Positions 5,738 to 8,430 of a DNA stretch of 8,430 nucleotides are shown in pieces. A program made the position numbers and the translations under genes. Each line of letters begins with the position of its first letter. Within the stretch, counting starts at the first letter, position 1. Origin of the DNA: an uncultured Alphaproteobacteria bacterium (lineage in GTDB: Bacteria; Pseudomonadota; Alphaproteobacteria; Bin95); contig CAJXVF010000072.1 of the NCBI GenBank assembly GCA_913060845.1, positions 1-8,430 on the forward strand. The letters run 5' to 3'. The notes beneath the pieces were generated by a model. It saw nothing but the letters and a program-made list of their open reading frames with translations, made no database searches and was not told the DNA's origin.

Positions 5738-7828
5738 CTAGCGCGCTTTTTCAATTCCTTGCAGAACGACGTCAGCGCTTAGCAATTCTGGCAGCGGCAC
5801 CCCATTCGGCGCACCTGGTCCGTAGACCACATTGAACGGGATGCCATAACGCCCAAAACTCGCCAGATAGTCGGCTATTTTTGGATCAGGCCGTGTCCAG
5901 TCGGCCTGCATCGGCGTCACATTGGTTTCGAGCAGTGCCGCCACTGGATCGCGAGATAGTACGGCTGCCTTGTTCCATTTGCAGGTGACGCACCAATCTG
6001 CCGTTACATCCACCAGAATCACCTCGCCGCTGGCTACCCGGCGGGTGATTTCGGCACGGTCGAATGGTGCCCAGGCAAACCGCGCAGGTCCATCGGCTTT
6101 TGGCGCAGACGCCAGGGTCGTCACCAGCACTCCGCCGATCACGAAGGCACCTGCTGACATGGCCCACCGCCTTGGCCCATCAGATTTCATCAGTGCAATA
6201 ACCAGCAAGGCGGCGGCTGCCAGTGCGCCAAGCGTGGCAGCGATTCCAGCTTGCCGGAACAGAACCCAAAGCAGCCATCCGCCCGTCAGCGCTACTGCGA
6301 CGGCCAGAACACGGCGGACGATATTCATCCATGCGCCCGGCCTCGGCAAAATTCGGGCTACAGCTGGGAACAGGGCGGTCAGCAGGTAGGGCAGGGCGAG
6401 GCCGACGCCCATGGCAGCAAAGATCGCCAAAATTTCACCACTGCCCCGGCTCAGCGCAAAACTGAGCGCGGAGCCGACGAACGGTGCTGAACACGGAGTG
6501 GCCAGGGCTGTCGCGAGAACGCCAGTCCAGAAAGAATTACCAATGCCGTCCTTGCCTGTGCCGGAAAGTGCCGCTCCAGCACGACCAACGGCGTCTGGCG
6601 CTTCAATTTCGAATGCGCCCCAAAGGTTGGCTGCAAACAAGGCCATGACCATTGCCATCGCGCCAACAAAGATTGGCTGCTGAAACTGAATGCCCCAGCC
6701 AACAGCGACGCCGGCACTCTTCAGGCCAATGGCCAATCCGGCCAGCACGAGGAATGAGACGATGATGCCAGCAGCGGAAGCTGCGAATCCCCTACGGATA
6801 GCGGCCCGGCCTGCACTCGCATGCTCCAGCGCGCCCATCAGCTTGATCGCCAGGACAGGCAGCACGCAGGGCATGACGTTCAGGATCAACCCGCCAAGCA
6901 ATGCAATTCCCAGCATCAATAGTAATCCAGGCCCACCGCCGCTTGAGGCGGCGGCGCGTGGTGGGCCAAGTGCAGTGCGTTGTTCGAACGAGAGATTTGC
7001 GCTCGCCAAGGTTACGAAAAATTCGGCACCGGGCTTGGCGTAATCAACGGCATCGAGTGGTGCTTCGAGCGCCTTAGCGGTCGCCCTGAATTGGCCATCG
7101 CCCAGGTCTTCAAAGGTCGGCGCACCAAAGAAATAACCCGGCAAGCCGTCCACAAAGAAATCTGCTTTTGAGAGAGGGGCGGAGGCCGAGCCTTCTATTA
7201 CCAGTGCGGGCTGGTCATCCGGGCCGGCGAGCCATGCAGCACTTAACGTTGATCCTGCACCTGCCGGTGCCGGCGCTTGACCTCGGGCTTTATCAATTGC
7301 GAATGCATGCTTGGATGGTTTGGCAGGTCCAGCCGGGAGGTTTAGCGCCAATGTGGCAGTTTGCGGCACACAGACTTCGGCGCATGTCAGATAATCTACG
7401 GTGAGCTTGAAACGCGCCGCCTTTGTGGGGTCCTGCAGTTTCACTGTCACCGGTAATAGAATGCCGCCAGTGTAGCCAATGGAATCGAAGCCCAAGATGG
7501 TGAAGCGTTTTGGCGTCGGCCATGTGATTTCGGCGGACGCAATATTATCTGAACCATCCCACTCCAAGTTTGGCGGGTATCCTTGCGGGCCGGGTGCGCG
7601 CCAATAGGTTTTCCAGCCGTCCTTCAGCACAAATTCAATGCCGAACCGCAATTCGCCGTCGCTGCCAGTCGCATCTACGGCGGAGAGCAAGCGAGCACGG
7701 GCTTCGGGGGTGGCGTCCCACGCGGATTCAACGGCTTTCGCCGGACCAGCAAACAGGCTAGCAAGGGCGATCAGGCCGACGACGCGGATAAGTAGGCGGC
7801 TATTGAACAAGGGCATCAGCGCATCCAT
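5738..7828 (-). CDS. dsbD: DsbD/ScsB-like transmembrane thiol:disulfide reductase
   Basis: This encodes a 696-residue inner-membrane protein that carries reducing power from cytoplasmic thioredoxin to the periplasm. Residues 1-32 are a signal peptide (cleavage after A-K-A). The N-terminal periplasmic domain (about 35-165) has 'GWKTYWRAPGPQGYPP' and the cysteine pair C149/C153. A second periplasmic region runs to about 295. About eight membrane segments (300-573) hold 'NVMPCVLPV' (C321) and 'ATPCSAPF' (C445), the DsbD-beta pair. A C-terminal thioredoxin domain (about 580-696) carries W612-C613-VT-C616 and the cis-proline loop YGIP (P664). All six redox cysteines are present. The frame is open for 80 codons upstream of my start, but that part runs under the divergent yqgE and has no signal-like start. 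I chose ATG 7828; ATG 7816 also gives a signal peptide. Neither has a strong ribosome binding site. Clients are unknown but could include exported proteins or cytochrome maturation factors. Confidence 0.92.
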   Translation of the reverse strand: MDALMPLFNSRLLIRVVGLIALASLFAGPAKAVESAWDATPEARARLLSAVDATGSDGELRFGIEFVLKDGWKTYWRAPGPQGYPPNLEWDGSDNIASAEITWPTPKRFTILGFDSIGYTGGILLPVTVKLQDPTKAARFKLTVDYLTCAEVCVPQTATLALNLPAGPAKPSKHAFAIDKARGQAPAPAGAGSTLSAAWLAGPDDQPALVIEGSASAPLSKADFFVDGLPGYFFGAPTFEDLGDGQFRATAKALEAPLDAVDYAKPGAEFFVTLASANLSFEQRTALGPPRAAASSGGGPGLLLMLGIALLGGLILNVMPCVLPVLAIKLMGALEHASAGRAAIRRGFAASAAGIIVSFLVLAGLAIGLKSAGVAVGWGIQFQQPIFVGAMAMVMALFAANLWGAFEIEAPDAVGRAGAALSGTGKDGIGNSFWTGVLATALATPCSAPFVGSALSFALSRGSGEILAIFAAMGVGLALPYLLTALFPAVARILPRPGAWMNIVRRVLAVAVALTGGWLLWVLFRQAGIAATLGALAAAALLVIALMKSDGPRRWAMSAGAFVIGGVLVTTLASAPKADGPARFAWAPFDRAEITRRVASGEVILVDVTADWCVTCKWNKAAVLSRDPVAALLETNVTPMQADWTRPDPKIADYLASFGRYGIPFNVVYGPGAPNGVPLPELLSADVVLQGIEKAR

Positions 7829-7957
7829 GAGAGTTCTATACTTGGATATACGATGGCTGGCCTTAAGCGCCAGTGTGTAAGGCCTCGCCTCACGCAGAAG
7901 TGTCTTTTGCGCAGTCTCCGCTTGCCCTAGCTCGCTCTGCCCAGTACTTTGCGTGCT
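7829..7957. other. Divergent control region between the DsbD-like gene and yqgE
   Basis: This 129-base gap must hold the start signals of both genes. It includes GGCCTT (7859-7864) and AAGGCC (7869 onward region), a loose inverted repeat. Leftward, TATATC near 7843-7848 is a possible -10 for the DsbD-like gene, but its -35 is poor. No confident promoter can be assigned to either side. Confidence 0.35.
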
Positions 7958-8393
7958 ATGGCTGATAACGAAGCGCTTTCTCTCAAAGGTAGACTGCTGG
8001 TGGCGATGCCGACCATCGGCGATGAGCGGTTCGAACGGACCGTGATCTATATGTGCGCCCATTCTCATGAGAAGGGTGCAATGGGACTGGTGGTTAACAA
8101 GCCGGTCGATGGCGTGGATTTCCGGGAACTACTGGATCAATTGAAGATCACGGAAGTCTCGATTGACGAATTGCCTGTGCAATATGGCGGGCCAGTTGAG
8201 AAGACCCGCGGCTTCGTGCTTCATACCACAGACTATAAGTCTGATGGTGCGTCAGCCGTGTCAGAAGATATCTCGCTGACGGCGACTTTGGATATTCTGC
8301 GTGACATAGCTGCAGGTGGCGGGCCGGACCGGCATATTCTGGCGCTTGGCTATGCCGGATGGGCACCTGGCCAGCTTGAGGACGAAATCAAGG
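7958..8393 (+). CDS. yqgE: YqgE/AlgH family protein, 3' end missing
   Basis: The first 145 codons of a YqgE (AlgH, DUF179) protein are present. Family features are 'LLVAMPTIGDERFERTVIYMCAHSHEKGAMGLVVNKP' (about residues 13-49), 'VQYGGPVEKTRGFVLH' and 'HILALGYAGWAPGQLEDEIK'. Complete members are about 185-200 residues, so roughly 40-50 are missing. From 8394 the sequence is sequencing adapter. The frame happens to continue through it as VSYTHLTLPTN, a tail common in contaminated database entries, so residues after K145 must be ignored. ATG 7958 fits the family's short N-terminus, although no clear ribosome binding site precedes it. The biochemical role of YqgE is not established; it is a small, probably cytoplasmic protein. 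It is divergent from the DsbD-like gene. Confidence 0.93.
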
Positions 8394-8430
8394 CTGTCTC
8401 TTATACACATCTGACGCTGCCGACGAATAG
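8394..8430. other. Illumina Nextera (Tn5) adapter contamination at the contig end
   Basis: CTGTCTCTTATACACATCT (8394-8412) is the reverse complement of the 19-base Tn5 mosaic end. GACGCTGCCGACGA (8413-8426) is the reverse complement of the Nextera read-1 primer tail. The last four bases, ATAG (8427-8430), would be the start of an i5 index read in reverse. It is not genomic, and bases 8394-8430 should be trimmed. Confidence 0.97.

Noticed and set aside
6411..7404. Several plus-strand frames opposite the DsbD-like gene
   Set aside because: They are the antisense shadows of a GC-rich gene whose six redox cysteines and membrane segments are intact.
7829..8068. 80-codon N-terminal extension of the DsbD-like protein
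   Set aside because: It overlaps the well-supported divergent yqgE and has no family features. The signal peptide starts at the later ATGs.

Overview
This 8.4-kb fragment looks like part of an alphaproteobacterial chromosome. That is an inference from gene content, moderate GC (roughly mid-50s % by eye) and the style of the proteins, such as the DsbD/ScsB-like reductase, YqgE and the secreted FecR-domain protein. No rRNA, tRNA, insertion sequence, CRISPR array or phage gene is visible. The last 37 bases are not genomic: 8394-8426 match an Illumina Nextera (Tn5) read-1 adapter, so the contig really ends at 8393, inside yqgE.

Layout. A secreted FecR-domain protein (158-823, +) has a long hairpin in its leader and a rho-independent terminator after it. 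A 427-base gene-free stretch follows. Next is an exported protein of 546 residues (1251-2891, -) with a degenerate von Willebrand factor A domain and three similar beta-sandwich repeats. A 314-base gap then holds a perfect 18-bp palindrome, an imperfect hairpin and a very strong terminator for the gene to its right.

The most interesting locus is 3206-4135 (-). Two abutting open frames are in phase and separated by a single TGA. Read through, they give one 309-residue protein of the GrdB/PrdB family (glycine/sarcosine/betaine/D-proline reductase selenoprotein B type). The TGA falls exactly where a redox cysteine is expected, giving U-P-V-C-H-Q. A hairpin with bacterial SECIS geometry begins just after it. 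I therefore annotate one selenoprotein gene, not two genes or a pseudogene. It is transcribed divergently from a TauD/TfdA-type Fe(II)/2-oxoglutarate dioxygenase (4217-5071, +), and the two share an intergenic region of about 80 bases.

The right part is a thiol-redox block. A Prx5-type peroxiredoxin (5133-5615, -) converges on the dioxygenase across a bidirectional terminator. A DsbD/ScsB-like transmembrane thiol:disulfide reductase (5738-7828, -) lies upstream of it in the same orientation. yqgE (7958 onward, +) is divergent from the reductase and cut off by the contig end. Three neighbouring genes (selenoprotein, peroxiredoxin, DsbD-like) depend on reactive thiol or selenol chemistry. A functional link between them is only a hypothesis.
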